A DNA stretch of 24,372 bases from Ottowia sp. (GCA_023228705.1 JALOAS010000043.1:1-24372), one strand, 5' to 3'. Shown: positions 8,323 through 18,709, numbered from the stretch's first letter. Notes: generated from the letters alone by a model not told the origin. Numbers and translations: made by a program.

Positions 8323-9627
8323 CTACCCGCCCAGCCAGCCGCCGCGGAACCCGGCCGCAAGCAAGCCGTCGACCACGGGCTGGCAGCCGCGCATCAGCTG
8401 CCACAGGAAACCACAGCGGTGGTTCTCGATCATGGCGACGATGGGACCCTGGTTGAGTCCGATGTGCCAGGGACAGATCCAGCCCGCGTCGCCGTCCCTG
8501 TCATGGTAGCTGGGGTTGAACGAGCTATAAAATCCAAAGAACGCGTGCTGCCCGCCCGCCCGCCGCGACAGCGACTCGATCGTGGGCAGCACCACGTCGG
8601 GCGCAAAGGGCAGCGACGCGATCGACGCCCAGGGCGAGACCGTGCCGTCGTCCGGACCAAAGGGCGCCCCACGCGCAGTGTAACCGTAGAAGTCGCGCTT
8701 GCGGCCGCGGACCAGGCGCCCGTATTCAGGGCCGGGGCCGTTGCTGGCGGTCAGGCCCCAGCACTCGCCGCAGTAGCCTTCCCAGCCCCGCGGGTTGCGG
8801 ATGGCATACTCGCGCTGCACCAGCGTGGCGCGCCGGCTGTTCTCAAAATAATCGATGCCGCGCGCGCGCATGTACGCATCGGCAATGCCGCGAAAATCGA
8901 TCCACAGGTGCGAGAACTGGTGGATGAACAGCGGGCCGGCGTACACGTAGTCCATGCCGTAGATGCGCTTCCACCGGTAGCCGGACAGCCATTGCTCGTA
9001 CGCGTCGCGGCTGGCCGCATGGCTGGGCGAGCCCAGCGCCAGCACGTACAGGATCAGGGCTTCGCTGTAGCCTATCCAGCGCCAGCGCAGGAACCCCTGC
9101 TCCGGCGTCCAGCCCAGCGACAGCGCGGCGCCGCCGTTTTGCGCCCAGCGCCAGTCCACGCGCTCATGGATGGCCTGCGCCAGCCGGCGCAGCTGCACTT
9201 CGTCCGCATCGTCGCCATCAAAGTACTGCGCGGCCAGCAGCATGCCCGCCACCAGCAGCGCCGTGTCTATTGTCGAGAGTTCGCTGTTCCACGCGCGCTG
9301 GCCGGTCTCCATGTCCAGGAAATGATAGAAAAAGCCGCGGTAGCCGCTGGCCCGCGGCGTTCCCGACAGGTCCGCGCCGGCAAAAAAACGCAGCGCGGCC
9401 AGCGCGCGCTGCAGCGCGTCGGCGCGCGACATCCAGCCGCGCCGGACCGCGATGGGCCAGCACGTCAGCGCAAAGCCCACGGCGGCGATGCTGCACGGGC
9501 TGTGCTCCTGCGTTGAATCCCGCACCAGGCCGTTGGCGGGGTTGGTGTGCGCAGGAAAGTAGTGGAAAGCGTCGTGCTGGACGCCTTCAACGACGGGTGG
9601 CAGCGGCGGGTCGCGGTGTTCGGACAT
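8323..9627 (-). CDS. Glycoamylase-family (PF10091; GH144-like) glycoside hydrolase or transglycosylase
   Basis: A 434-residue (alpha/alpha) barrel enzyme of the family that includes GH144 endo-beta-1,2-glucanases and the transglycosylating middle part (GH189) of cyclic glucan synthase. Recognisable stretches are HTNPANGLVRDST (27-39), WNSELSTIDTALL (113-125), YRWKRIYGMDYVYAGPLFIH (217-236), GYCGECWGLTAS (284-295), DGTVSPWASIASLPFAP (327-343) and PWHIGLNQGPIVAMIENH (386-403). Databases often label such proteins 'glucoamylase', but starch activity is not expected. The N-terminus (MSEHRDPPLPP) has no signal peptide or lipobox, unlike many secreted members, so the protein is probably cytoplasmic. 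The start at 9627 leaves the conserved part complete; the open frame runs 78 codons further upstream, but that stretch is unlike the family. No clear ribosome binding site is seen. It diverges from zwf and converges with the GH94 gene. Confidence 0.85.
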   Translation of the reverse strand: MSEHRDPPLPPVVEGVQHDAFHYFPAHTNPANGLVRDSTQEHSPCSIAAVGFALTCWPIAVRRGWMSRADALQRALAALRFFAGADLSGTPRASGYRGFFYHFLDMETGQRAWNSELSTIDTALLVAGMLLAAQYFDGDDADEVQLRRLAQAIHERVDWRWAQNGGAALSLGWTPEQGFLRWRWIGYSEALILYVLALGSPSHAASRDAYEQWLSGYRWKRIYGMDYVYAGPLFIHQFSHLWIDFRGIADAYMRARGIDYFENSRRATLVQREYAIRNPRGWEGYCGECWGLTASNGPGPEYGRLVRGRKRDFYGYTARGAPFGPDDGTVSPWASIASLPFAPDVVLPTIESLSRRAGGQHAFFGFYSSFNPSYHDRDGDAGWICPWHIGLNQGPIVAMIENHRCGFLWQLMRGCQPVVDGLLAAGFRGGWLGG

Positions 9628-10001
9628 GAAGTGAAGCACATGGAAGTGGCCAGATGACGCCCATTCTAGGGAAACAACGCGTATTTCAGGGTGCTTTCTG
9701 CCTGAGCCTGTCCATGGGCACCGTGTGAGCCACGGACTATCCAGACCCCAACCCATGCCCGGCCGGATCGTGGCCGGCTGCGGCGGCGTCCGTCGCGGGT
9801 TTTTTGCCAGCGCCGCCCCGGCAAACCCTTCAGCTGCCTCAACAACCTGTGCACGGCACAAACCCCGCCCCTGCGGTCAGGGAACCGGAGCAGGTGCCGG
9901 CGCCATCGCAAGGTGCCCGACTGCCCGGTTCGAGGACAAAAAATTGAACGAAATTCCACGTTGATGAATCAACCGGGAATACGGGAAGAATCAAAAACAC
10001 C
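9628..10001. promoter_or_regulatory. Divergent GH144-like gene / zwf promoter region
   Basis: This 374-bp gap holds no convincing gene; a GTG-initiated frame at 9725-9964 resembles nothing. The zwf-proximal part is AT-rich and carries two candidate control sites: the minus-strand word GTGGAATTTCGTTCAAT (9943-9959), shared in pieces with the gnd/GH94 region, and the inverted repeat GTTGAT-GA-ATCAAC (9960-9973). TTGAAC (9944-9949) could be a -35 box for zwf, but the hexamer 17 bp on (AATCAA) is a weak -10. GGGAAG about 13 nt before ATG 10002 can serve as the zwf ribosome binding site. Confidence 0.45.
9960..9973. promoter_or_regulatory. Candidate operator, 6-2-6 inverted repeat upstream of zwf
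   Basis: GTTGAT and ATCAAC form a perfect 6-bp inverted repeat with a 2-bp GA centre, 29-42 bp before the zwf start. Size and placement fit a dimeric repressor site overlapping the promoter. It does not match the HexR or GntR-type consensus sequences I know. It directly abuts the shared GTGGAATTT word. Confidence 0.35.
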
Positions 10002-11393
10002 ATGAACACCGATCCATCCGATGCGTTTGTCTTTTTTGGCGCGACCGGGGATCTGGCGCAAAAGAAAATCTTTCCGGCACTGCAGGCGCTGAGCCGCAGC
10101 GGTCGCCTGGACGTACCCGTTTTCGGCGTCGCGCGATCGGACTGGAGCCGCGAGCAGTTTTGCACGCATGCACGCCAGAGCATCGAGCACTTCGGCACGC
10201 TGGACCCGGACGCATTTGCGCGCCTGTGCCAGCACATGCACTACGTCCGCGGCGACTATGCGGACGCTGCCGTTTACGGGAATCTGCGCAAGGCGCTGGG
10301 TTCGGCCCGCCATCCACTGCATTACCTGGCCATCCCGCCCAGCATGTTCGGGACCGTGGTGCAGGGGCTGTCCAGCGCGGGCTGCGCGCAGGGGGCACGC
10401 GTGGTCGTCGAGAAGCCGTTTGGGCGCGACCTGGCGTCGGCGCGCGCGCTCAACGCCATCCTGCACCAGCACTTTGACGAATCGTCCATCTTCCGCATCG
10501 ACCACTACCTGGGCAAGGAACCGGTACAAAACCTGCTCTTCTACCGCTTTGCCAACACCTTCCTCGAGCCCATCTGGAACCGCGAGCACGTGCGCGACGT
10601 GCAGATCACGATGGCCGAGGCTTTTGGCGTGGCCGGGCGCGGCGCCTTCTACGACGAGGTGGGCACCCTGCGCGACGTGGTGCAGAACCACCTGGTCCAG
10701 GTGCTGACGCTGCTGGCCATGGACGCGCCTCCCGAGCCCGGCGCCAACGTGCAGCGCGACGAAAAGCTGCGCCTGTTGCGCGCCATCCGCCCGCTGGCCG
10801 CTGACGACGTCGTTCGGGGCCAGTTTGCCGGCTACCGTGACGAAGACGGCGTGGCCGCGGACTCGCAGGTCGAGACCTTCGCGGCGCTGCGCCTGCACAT
10901 AGACACCTGGCGCTGGGCCGGGGTGCCGTTCTACATCCGTGCCGGCAAGAAGCTGCCTGTGACCTGCACCGAGGTGCGCGTACAGCTGGCGCGGCCGCCG
11001 CAGGCCGTGTTCCGGGACGACGCGCCGCACGCTGGCAACTACCTGCGGTTCCGGCTCAGCCCGGACGTGGTCATTGCGCAGGGCGCGCGCATCAAGGCGC
11101 CGGGAGAGCGCATGACGGGCGAGGACGTGGAACTGGTGGCACGCGACGACACCAGCGAAGACATGCTGCCCTACGAGCGCCTGCTGGGCGACGCCATGCG
11201 TGGTGACACCGGCCTGTTCACGCGCGACGATTGCGTTGAGGCAGCCTGGCGCATCATCGACCCGGTGCTTGCGCAAGACACGCCGGTGCACGACTATGCC
11301 CCGGGCAGCTGGGGTCCGCACCACGCGGATGCGCTGATTGCCGGCAGCGGCGGCTGGCATGATCCGCAGGCCGGCAGCGGAGCGCCGGCATGA
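10002..11393 (+). CDS. zwf: Glucose-6-phosphate 1-dehydrogenase
   Basis: Oxidises glucose 6-phosphate to 6-phosphogluconolactone with NAD(P)+, opening the oxidative pentose phosphate pathway. The 463-residue protein is slightly shorter than the usual 480-500. The N-terminal dinucleotide fold carries GATGDLAQKK (13-22). EKPFGRDL lies in the next segment, and the substrate signature RIDHYLGKE occupies 165-173 with the catalytic His168 region and Lys172. It is the first gene of the zwf-HAD-tal-pgi-pgm-tkt operon, and its TGA stop overlaps the start of the HAD gene (ATGA, 11390-11393). The pathway partners pgl and gnd are encoded on the opposite strand about 6 kb upstream. Cofactor preference cannot be read with confidence. 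Confidence 0.96.
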   Translation: MNTDPSDAFVFFGATGDLAQKKIFPALQALSRSGRLDVPVFGVARSDWSREQFCTHARQSIEHFGTLDPDAFARLCQHMHYVRGDYADAAVYGNLRKALGSARHPLHYLAIPPSMFGTVVQGLSSAGCAQGARVVVEKPFGRDLASARALNAILHQHFDESSIFRIDHYLGKEPVQNLLFYRFANTFLEPIWNREHVRDVQITMAEAFGVAGRGAFYDEVGTLRDVVQNHLVQVLTLLAMDAPPEPGANVQRDEKLRLLRAIRPLAADDVVRGQFAGYRDEDGVAADSQVETFAALRLHIDTWRWAGVPFYIRAGKKLPVTCTEVRVQLARPPQAVFRDDAPHAGNYLRFRLSPDVVIAQGARIKAPGERMTGEDVELVARDDTSEDMLPYERLLGDAMRGDTGLFTRDDCVEAAWRIIDPVLAQDTPVHDYAPGSWGPHHADALIAGSGGWHDPQAGSGAPA

Positions 11394-12097
11394 GCAGGGC
11401 CGGCGGCCAGGAGACGGCATTCCTGCTCGATGTCGACAACACCGTGCTGGACAACGACCGCTTTGAGCACGACTTGCGCGCGCACCTGGTGCAGGCCGTG
11501 GGGCACGATGGCAACGACGCGTTCTGGCGCGGCTTTGAAGCGCGGCGCGCGCAGTGCGGCTACGCCGATTACCTGGGCACGGTGCAGCGCTCTTTTGAAA
11601 ACGCCGGCCGCGATACGCGCTGGCTGCCCGTGGGCGGCTTCATGCTGGACTATCCCTTTGCCGACCGGCTCTACGACGGCGCGCTGGAGCTGCTTGCCGG
11701 CCTCGCCGCGCGCGGCCCCACGTGGCTCATCAGCGATGGCGACGGCGTCATGCAGCCGCGCAAGCTGCAGCGCGCGGGGCTGTGGGACGCCGTATCCGGC
11801 CGCGTGCGCATCTACGTGCACAAGCAGACGCGGCTGGACGAGATCGCCCGCCTCTGCCCTGCGGCACACTACGTGTTTGTCGACGACAAGATCGCCATCC
11901 TCGACGCCGTCAAGCGGCACTGGCGCCAACGCGTGACCACGGTGCTGCCGCAGCAGGGCCACTACGCCACCGAGCGCGGCGCTGCGGGCAGCTGGCTGCC
12001 GGCCGACGTGCGCATCCCGGCCATCTCGGCGCTGGCGCAGGCACTTGTGCCACCATTGACGCCAACGGCAACTCCAAACCTGACAGGGACACCATGA
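11390..12097 (+). CDS. HAD-superfamily phosphatase of unknown substrate
   Basis: A 235-residue haloacid-dehalogenase-type hydrolase with all four motifs: DVDNT (14-18; nucleophile Asp14, acid/base Asp16), Ser115 in ISDGD, Lys145 in HKQT, and the metal-binding VDDK (164-167). A helical cap lies between motifs I and II (about 25-95), as in C1-cap phosphatases. It is fused into the operon by ATGA overlaps at both ends (zwf-HAD and HAD-tal), so it is co-translated with pentose phosphate enzymes. A sugar-phosphate or metabolite-repair substrate is plausible by context, but nothing in the sequence identifies one. The last ~15 residues (PPLTPTATPNLTGTP) look like an unstructured tail. Confidence 0.85.
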   Translation: MSRAGGQETAFLLDVDNTVLDNDRFEHDLRAHLVQAVGHDGNDAFWRGFEARRAQCGYADYLGTVQRSFENAGRDTRWLPVGGFMLDYPFADRLYDGALELLAGLAARGPTWLISDGDGVMQPRKLQRAGLWDAVSGRVRIYVHKQTRLDEIARLCPAAHYVFVDDKIAILDAVKRHWRQRVTTVLPQQGHYATERGAAGSWLPADVRIPAISALAQALVPPLTPTATPNLTGTP

Positions 12098-13161
12098 AAC
12101 CAACCGAACAACTGCACGCGCTGGGCCAGCGCATCTGGCTGGACAACATCACCCGCAGCATGCTTGACGATGGCACGCTGGCGCGCTACATCCGCGAGCA
12201 TGCGCTCACCGGCCTCACGTCCAACCCCACCATCTTCCAGAAAGCCATGGCGTCGGGCACCGCGTACGATGCCGACATTGCCGCGGCGAATGCCGGCACC
12301 GACACCGAGGCGCTGTTTGTCAGCCTGGCGCTGGCCGACCTGGCCCGCGCAGCCGACCTGTTTGCGCCGGCGCACCAGCGCAGCGGCGGCATGGACGGCT
12401 GGGTCTCCATGGAAGTCTCGCCGCTGCTGGCCGACGACGCCGAGGCCACGCTGCAGGCGGTGCTGCAGCTGCACGCGCAAGGCCAGCGCGACAACCTGTT
12501 CATCAAGATCCCCGGCACCGCGGCCGGCGTGCAGGCGATCGAAGACGCGACCCATGCCGGCGTCCCCGTCAACGTGACGCTGCTGTTCTCGCGCGAGCAG
12601 ACGCTGGCGGCGGCGCAGGCCCGGATGCGCGGCCTGGAGCGGCGCCTGGCCGAAGGCAAGGACGTGAACGTGCATTCGGTGCTCTCGCTGTTTGTCAGCC
12701 GCTGGGACGTGGCGGTGCACGAGCAGGCACCGGCCGGGCTTCAAAACCAGCTGGGCATTGCCATGGCCCACCGGACCTGGCACGCCTGGCAGGAACTGCA
12801 GCAAGGCGAGCGCTGGCAGCGGCTGAAGGCCGCGGGCGCGCCGGTGCAGCGCATGCTGTGGGCCAGCACCGGCACCAAGGACCCCCATGCGTCCGACGTG
12901 CTCTACGTCGAGGCGCTGGCGCTGGCCAACACCATCAACACCATCCCTGAAAAAACCCTGCTTGCGTTTGCCGACCACGGCCGCGTCGACTCGGGCGATG
13001 CGCCGGACCGCGCGGGCTGCGAGCAGGTCATCGCCCGCTTCGAGCAAGCCGGCGTGGACGTGGCCGCGGTGGCAGAACAGCTGCAGCGCGAAGGCGCCAG
13101 CGCGTTTGTCAAATCGTGGCAGGCGCTGATGCAGGGCCTGCAAAGCAAGCGCAAGGCGTGA
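12094..13161 (+). CDS. tal: Transaldolase
   Basis: Transfers a dihydroxyacetone unit from sedoheptulose 7-phosphate to glyceraldehyde 3-phosphate, giving erythrose 4-phosphate and fructose 6-phosphate. It has 355 residues, fitting the Tal subfamily of about 360-370 residues found in actinobacteria and several proteobacteria rather than the ~317-residue TalB. Signature GLTSNPTIFQKA (40-51) and the Schiff-base motif NLFIKIPGT (134-142) with Lys138 are present; SMEVSP (105-110) and NVTLLFS (160-166) are further family stretches. Its ATG overlaps the HAD stop, and its stop overlaps a possible GTG start of pgi. This is the subfamily that occurs fused to glucose-6-phosphate isomerase in some bacteria; here the two are separate but abutting. 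Confidence 0.95.
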   Translation: MKPTEQLHALGQRIWLDNITRSMLDDGTLARYIREHALTGLTSNPTIFQKAMASGTAYDADIAAANAGTDTEALFVSLALADLARAADLFAPAHQRSGGMDGWVSMEVSPLLADDAEATLQAVLQLHAQGQRDNLFIKIPGTAAGVQAIEDATHAGVPVNVTLLFSREQTLAAAQARMRGLERRLAEGKDVNVHSVLSLFVSRWDVAVHEQAPAGLQNQLGIAMAHRTWHAWQELQQGERWQRLKAAGAPVQRMLWASTGTKDPHASDVLYVEALALANTINTIPEKTLLAFADHGRVDSGDAPDRAGCEQVIARFEQAGVDVAAVAEQLQREGASAFVKSWQALMQGLQSKRKA

Positions 13162-13214
13162 TTCAAGAACCCGGCAGCGCGCAGCGTCGCGGCGCCACAG
13201 ACCAGGCCCCGGTC

Positions 13215-14857
<1,643 letters not shown>

Positions 14858-14861
<4 letters not shown>

Positions 14862-16510
14862 GCCAAGAAATCGATGTGCTGGCGGGCAAGCCGGCGCCCG
14901 CTTCCATCCTGGTCGACGTCGACGCGCTGCTGGACGCCTACTTCCAGCGCCAGCCCGACCCGTCGCTGCCGGCGCAGCGCATCCACTTCGGCACGTCCGG
15001 ACACCGCGGCTCGTCGTTCCGCGGCAGCTTCAACGAATGGCACATCCTGGCGATCACGCAGGCCATCTGCGACTGGCGCCAGGCGCACGGCCTGGACGGG
15101 CCGCTGTACCTGGGCCGCGACACGCATGCGCTGTCGGGCCCGGCCACCGACAGCGCGCTGCAGGTGCTGGCGGCCAACGAGGTCCGCACGCGCGTTGCGC
15201 GGGGCAGCGAATTCACGCCCACGCCAGCGATCTCGCACGCCATCGTCACGCACAACCGCGGGCGCAGCAGCGACCTGGCCGACGGCATCGTCGTCACGCC
15301 CTCGCACAACCCGCCCGACAACGGCGGCTTCAAGTACAACCCGGCCAACGGCGGCCCGGCCGACACCGATATCACGTCCTGGATAGAGCAGCGCGCCAAT
15401 GCCTACCTGCAGGCCAGGCTCGATGGCGTGCATCGCGTCAACCTGGACGCCGCAAACGGCGCCGCCACGACGCAAACACACGACTTCCTGCACCGCTACG
15501 TCGAGGACCTGCAGCACGTCATCGACTTTGACGTCATCCGCGCCGCCGGCGTGCGCATGGCGGTCGACCCGCTGGGCGGCGCCGGCGTGGATTACTGGCG
15601 CGTCATCGCCGGGCGCTACGGGCTGGACCTGACCGTCGTCAGCGAAGTGGTTGACCCGCAGTTTGCCTTCATGACCGTCGACTGGGATGGCCAGATCCGC
15701 ATGGACCCCTCGTCCCCGTACGCGATGCAGCGCCTGATCGGCCTCAAGGACCGCTACGACATCGCCTTTGCCTGTGACACCGACCACGACCGCCATGGCG
15801 TCGTCACCCGCAACGCCGGACTCATGGCGCCCAACCACTACCTGTCGGTGCTGGCGCATGCCTTGTTTGAACAGCGCGAGCACTGGCCCGCGCACGCTGC
15901 GCTGGGCAAGACCGTGGTCAGCACCGCCATGCTTGACCGCGTGGCCAAAAAACTGGGCCGCCCGCTGTTTGAAGCGCCGGTGGGCTTCAAGTGGTTTGCG
16001 CAGGGCCTGCTCGAGACCCGACTGGCGTTTGGTTGCGAGGAAAGCGCCGGCGCGTCGGTGCTGCGCCGCGACGGCAGTCCCTGGACCACCGACAAGGACG
16101 GCATCGTGCCGGCGCTGCTGGCTGCTGAAATGACCGCGCGCGCCGGCCGCGACCCAAGCGATCTTTATGCGGCGCTGGAGCAGGAACTGGGGACCGCGCA
16201 CACCGGCCGCGTGCAGGCGCGGGCGAGCGCCGAACAGAAAAAGAAGCTGGCCGCGATCACGCCCGAGCAGCTGCAGCTCACGGATCTGGCCGGCGAAAAA
16301 GTGCAGGCACTGATCAACCGCGCACCGGGCAACCAGCAGCCCATCTTCGGCATCAAGGCGGTCGCACGCAACGGCTGGTTCGCCGCCCGCCCCTCCGGCA
16401 CCGAGGACATCTACAAGGTCTACGCCGAAAGCTTCAAGGACCCGGCGCACCTGAAGCGCCTGCTGGCGCAGGCGCAGGAAGTGGTCGACCGCGCGCTGGG
16501 GCAGCCCTGA
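14858..16510 (+). CDS. pgm: Phosphoglucomutase (alpha-D-glucose phosphate-specific)
   Basis: Interconverts glucose 1-phosphate and glucose 6-phosphate. The 550-residue length matches the E. coli Pgm class. In order: FGTSGHRGSS (44-53); the phosphoserine loop VVTPSHNPPDNGGFKYNP (145-162) with Ser149; the Mg2+ loop DTDHDRH (307-313); the sugar loop CEESAGAS (393-400); and the phosphate-binding RPSGTEDIYKVY (511-522). The ATG overlaps the pgi stop. In this cluster it is the natural link between a glucose-1-phosphate-producing GH94 phosphorylase and glucose-6-phosphate dehydrogenase; it could equally feed UDP-glucose synthesis in the reverse direction. Confidence 0.96.
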
Positions 16511-16556
16511 TGCAGCCCAGACCCCGGCTCGAGTCAAGACAGCCAAAGGAGCCCCC

Positions 16557-18620
16557 ATGAATTCCAACGCCACCGCCCAATCAACAGACCAGCTGTGCAT
16601 CAACACCCTGCGCTTCCTGGCCGTCGACGCGATCCAGAACGCCGGCAGCGGCCATCCGGGCCTGCCGCTGGGTGCAGCGCCCATGGCGTACGTGCTGTGG
16701 CAGCACTTCCTGCGGCACGACCCCGCGCATCCGCACTGGCCCGACCGCGACCGCTTCGTGCTCTCGGCCGGGCACGGCTCGGCGCTGCTCTACAGCCTGC
16801 TGTACCTGAGCGGCTACGCGCTGGACATCGCTGATCTCAAGCAGTTCCGCCAGTGGGGCAGCAAGACGCCCGGCCACCCCGAGCGCGGCCACGTCCCGGG
16901 CGTCGAGGTCACCACCGGCCCGCTGGGCCAGGGCTTTGCCAACGCCGTGGGCCTGGCCATGGCCGAGCGGCACCTGGCCGCACGCTACAACCACCGCCCG
17001 CACGCGCCGGTCAACCACCGAACCTGGGTCCTGGCCAGCGACGGCGACCTGATGGAAGGCATCAGCTACGAGGCCGCGTCGCTGGCCGGCCACCTCGGAC
17101 TGGGCAAGCTCACCTGCCTGTACGACGACAACCGCGTCACGCTGGCCGCCGGCACGCCCATTGCCTTTACCGAGGACCGCGTCGCGCGCTTTGCCGCACA
17201 GGGCTGGCACACGCAGGTGGTGGACGACGGCAACGACCTGGCCGCGCTGCAAGACGCGCTGCGGGCGGCCACGCAGAACGACCAGCAGCCCTCGTTCATT
17301 GCGGTGCGCACGCACCTGGGCTACGGATCGCCCCAGCAGGACACGTACCACGCGCACGGCTCGCCACTGGGCGAAGACAGCGTCGCGGCCACCAAGGAGA
17401 AGCTGGGCTGGCACTGGAGCGAGCCCTTCCATGTGCCGGCGCAGGCGCGCGAGCACATGCGCCAGGCGCTGCAAAAGGGCGGCGAACTGCGGCGGGACTG
17501 GCAGCAGCGCATGCAGGCGTACCAGGCCGCCGAACCGGAACGGGCGGCCGAGCTTGAGGCCGCGCTGTCGGGCCAGCTCCCTGCGGGCTGGGACGCCGAC
17601 CTGCCCGTGTTCGCCGCCGACACCAAGGGCCTGGCCACGCGCAAGGCCGGCGGCCAGGTCATCAACACCATCGCGCAACACCTGCCGGTGCTGAGCGGCG
17701 GCTCGGCCGATCTCGACCCCTCGACGTACACCGCGCTGGACGACCTGGGCGACTTCGGCGCCAGCCTGAATCCGGCCACGGATACACAAGGGAGCGACGG
17801 TGGCGGCTGGAGCTACCGCGGCCGGAACATCCACTTTGGCGTGCGCGAACACGCCATGGGCGCCATCGCCAACGGCCTGGCCGCGCATGGCGGCGTGCGG
17901 CCCTTTACCGCGACCTTCCTGGTGTTTTCCGACTACATGCGGCCGCCCATCCGGCTGGCCGCGCTCAGCCAGCTGCCGGTGGTGTTTGTCTTCACGCACG
18001 ACAGCATCGCGCTGGGCGAGGACGGCCCCACGCATCAGCCCATAGAGCAGCTGGCCAGCCTGCGCGCCATGCCCGGCCTCACCGTGATCCGGCCCGCCGA
18101 CGCCAACGAAACCACGGTGGCCTGGTGTGTTGCCATGGAAAACCAGCAGGGGCCCACCGCGCTGATCCTGTCACGCCAGGCACTGCCCATCATGGACCGC
18201 CAGACCCACGCGGCCGCTGCAGGACTGCGCCGTGGCGCCTACGTGCTGCGCGAGGCAAAGGGCGGGGTCCCCGCGTTGATCCTGCTGGCCAGCGGCTCCG
18301 AAGTCGCGCTGGCGCTGCAGGCGGCCGACGCGCTTGAGCAGCAGGGCCAGCCCACCCGCGTTGTTTCCATGCCCAGCTGGGCGCTGTTTGATTCGCAACC
18401 CGGCGCGTACCGCGACGAGGTCCTGCCACCTGCCGTGCGCGCCCGCCTGGCCATCGAAGCCGGCGCCAGCATGGGCTGGCACCGCTACGTCGGCGACGGC
18501 GGCGCCGTGCTCGGCATCGACCGCTACGGCGCGTCGGCGCCCGGCGAGGTTGTGCTGGCACACCTTGGCTTCACCGTGGATAACGTCGTGGCGCAAGCCC
18601 GGTCCGTCCTGGCTGCGTAG
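16557..18620 (+). CDS. tkt: Transketolase
   Basis: Thiamine-diphosphate enzyme that moves two-carbon units between ketose and aldose phosphates in the non-oxidative pentose phosphate pathway. It has 687 residues, slightly longer than the usual ~665. The ThDP motif begins at SDGDLMEG (161-168) and continues to DDNRVT. The pyrimidine-domain motif FGVREHAMGAIANG carries the cofactor-activating Glu431, and the conserved stretch HDSIALGEDGPTHQP is intact. AAGGAG lies 7 nt before the ATG, the best ribosome binding site in the operon, and a 46-bp gap separates it from pgm, so it is translated independently. It is the last gene before the convergent greB. Confidence 0.97.
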   Translation: MNSNATAQSTDQLCINTLRFLAVDAIQNAGSGHPGLPLGAAPMAYVLWQHFLRHDPAHPHWPDRDRFVLSAGHGSALLYSLLYLSGYALDIADLKQFRQWGSKTPGHPERGHVPGVEVTTGPLGQGFANAVGLAMAERHLAARYNHRPHAPVNHRTWVLASDGDLMEGISYEAASLAGHLGLGKLTCLYDDNRVTLAAGTPIAFTEDRVARFAAQGWHTQVVDDGNDLAALQDALRAATQNDQQPSFIAVRTHLGYGSPQQDTYHAHGSPLGEDSVAATKEKLGWHWSEPFHVPAQAREHMRQALQKGGELRRDWQQRMQAYQAAEPERAAELEAALSGQLPAGWDADLPVFAADTKGLATRKAGGQVINTIAQHLPVLSGGSADLDPSTYTALDDLGDFGASLNPATDTQGSDGGGWSYRGRNIHFGVREHAMGAIANGLAAHGGVRPFTATFLVFSDYMRPPIRLAALSQLPVVFVFTHDSIALGEDGPTHQPIEQLASLRAMPGLTVIRPADANETTVAWCVAMENQQGPTALILSRQALPIMDRQTHAAAAGLRRGAYVLREAKGGVPALILLASGSEVALALQAADALEQQGQPTRVVSMPSWALFDSQPGAYRDEVLPPAVRARLAIEAGASMGWHRYVGDGGAVLGIDRYGASAPGEVVLAHLGFTVDNVVAQARSVLAA

Positions 18621-18662
18621 ATCGTCCCTGGGGTTGCCCTGCGCCGCGCCGGAGCCCGTCGC

Positions 18663-18678
18663 GGACACGCCTGTGTCC
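18663..18678. terminator. Weak hairpin between tkt and greB
   Basis: GGACAC (18663-18668) and GTGTCC (18673-18678) form a perfect 6-bp stem with a 4-nt GCCT loop in the 89-bp gap between the convergent tkt and greB stops. There is only a TT after the stem, so a classical intrinsic terminator is not established. Confidence 0.3.
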
Positions 18679-18709
18679 TTGCCAAGGCGCGCACGGCAGG
18701 CCTGCAGGG

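Noticed and set aside
8323..9627. Starch-degrading glucoamylase (GH15)
   Set aside because: The motifs are those of the PF10091 glycoamylase-like family linked to beta-1,2-glucan enzymes, not GH15; the usual database label is misleading.
9725..9964. Small plus-strand frame in the gap upstream of zwf
   Set aside because: GTG start without a ribosome binding site, low-complexity composition, and it runs through the likely zwf promoter.
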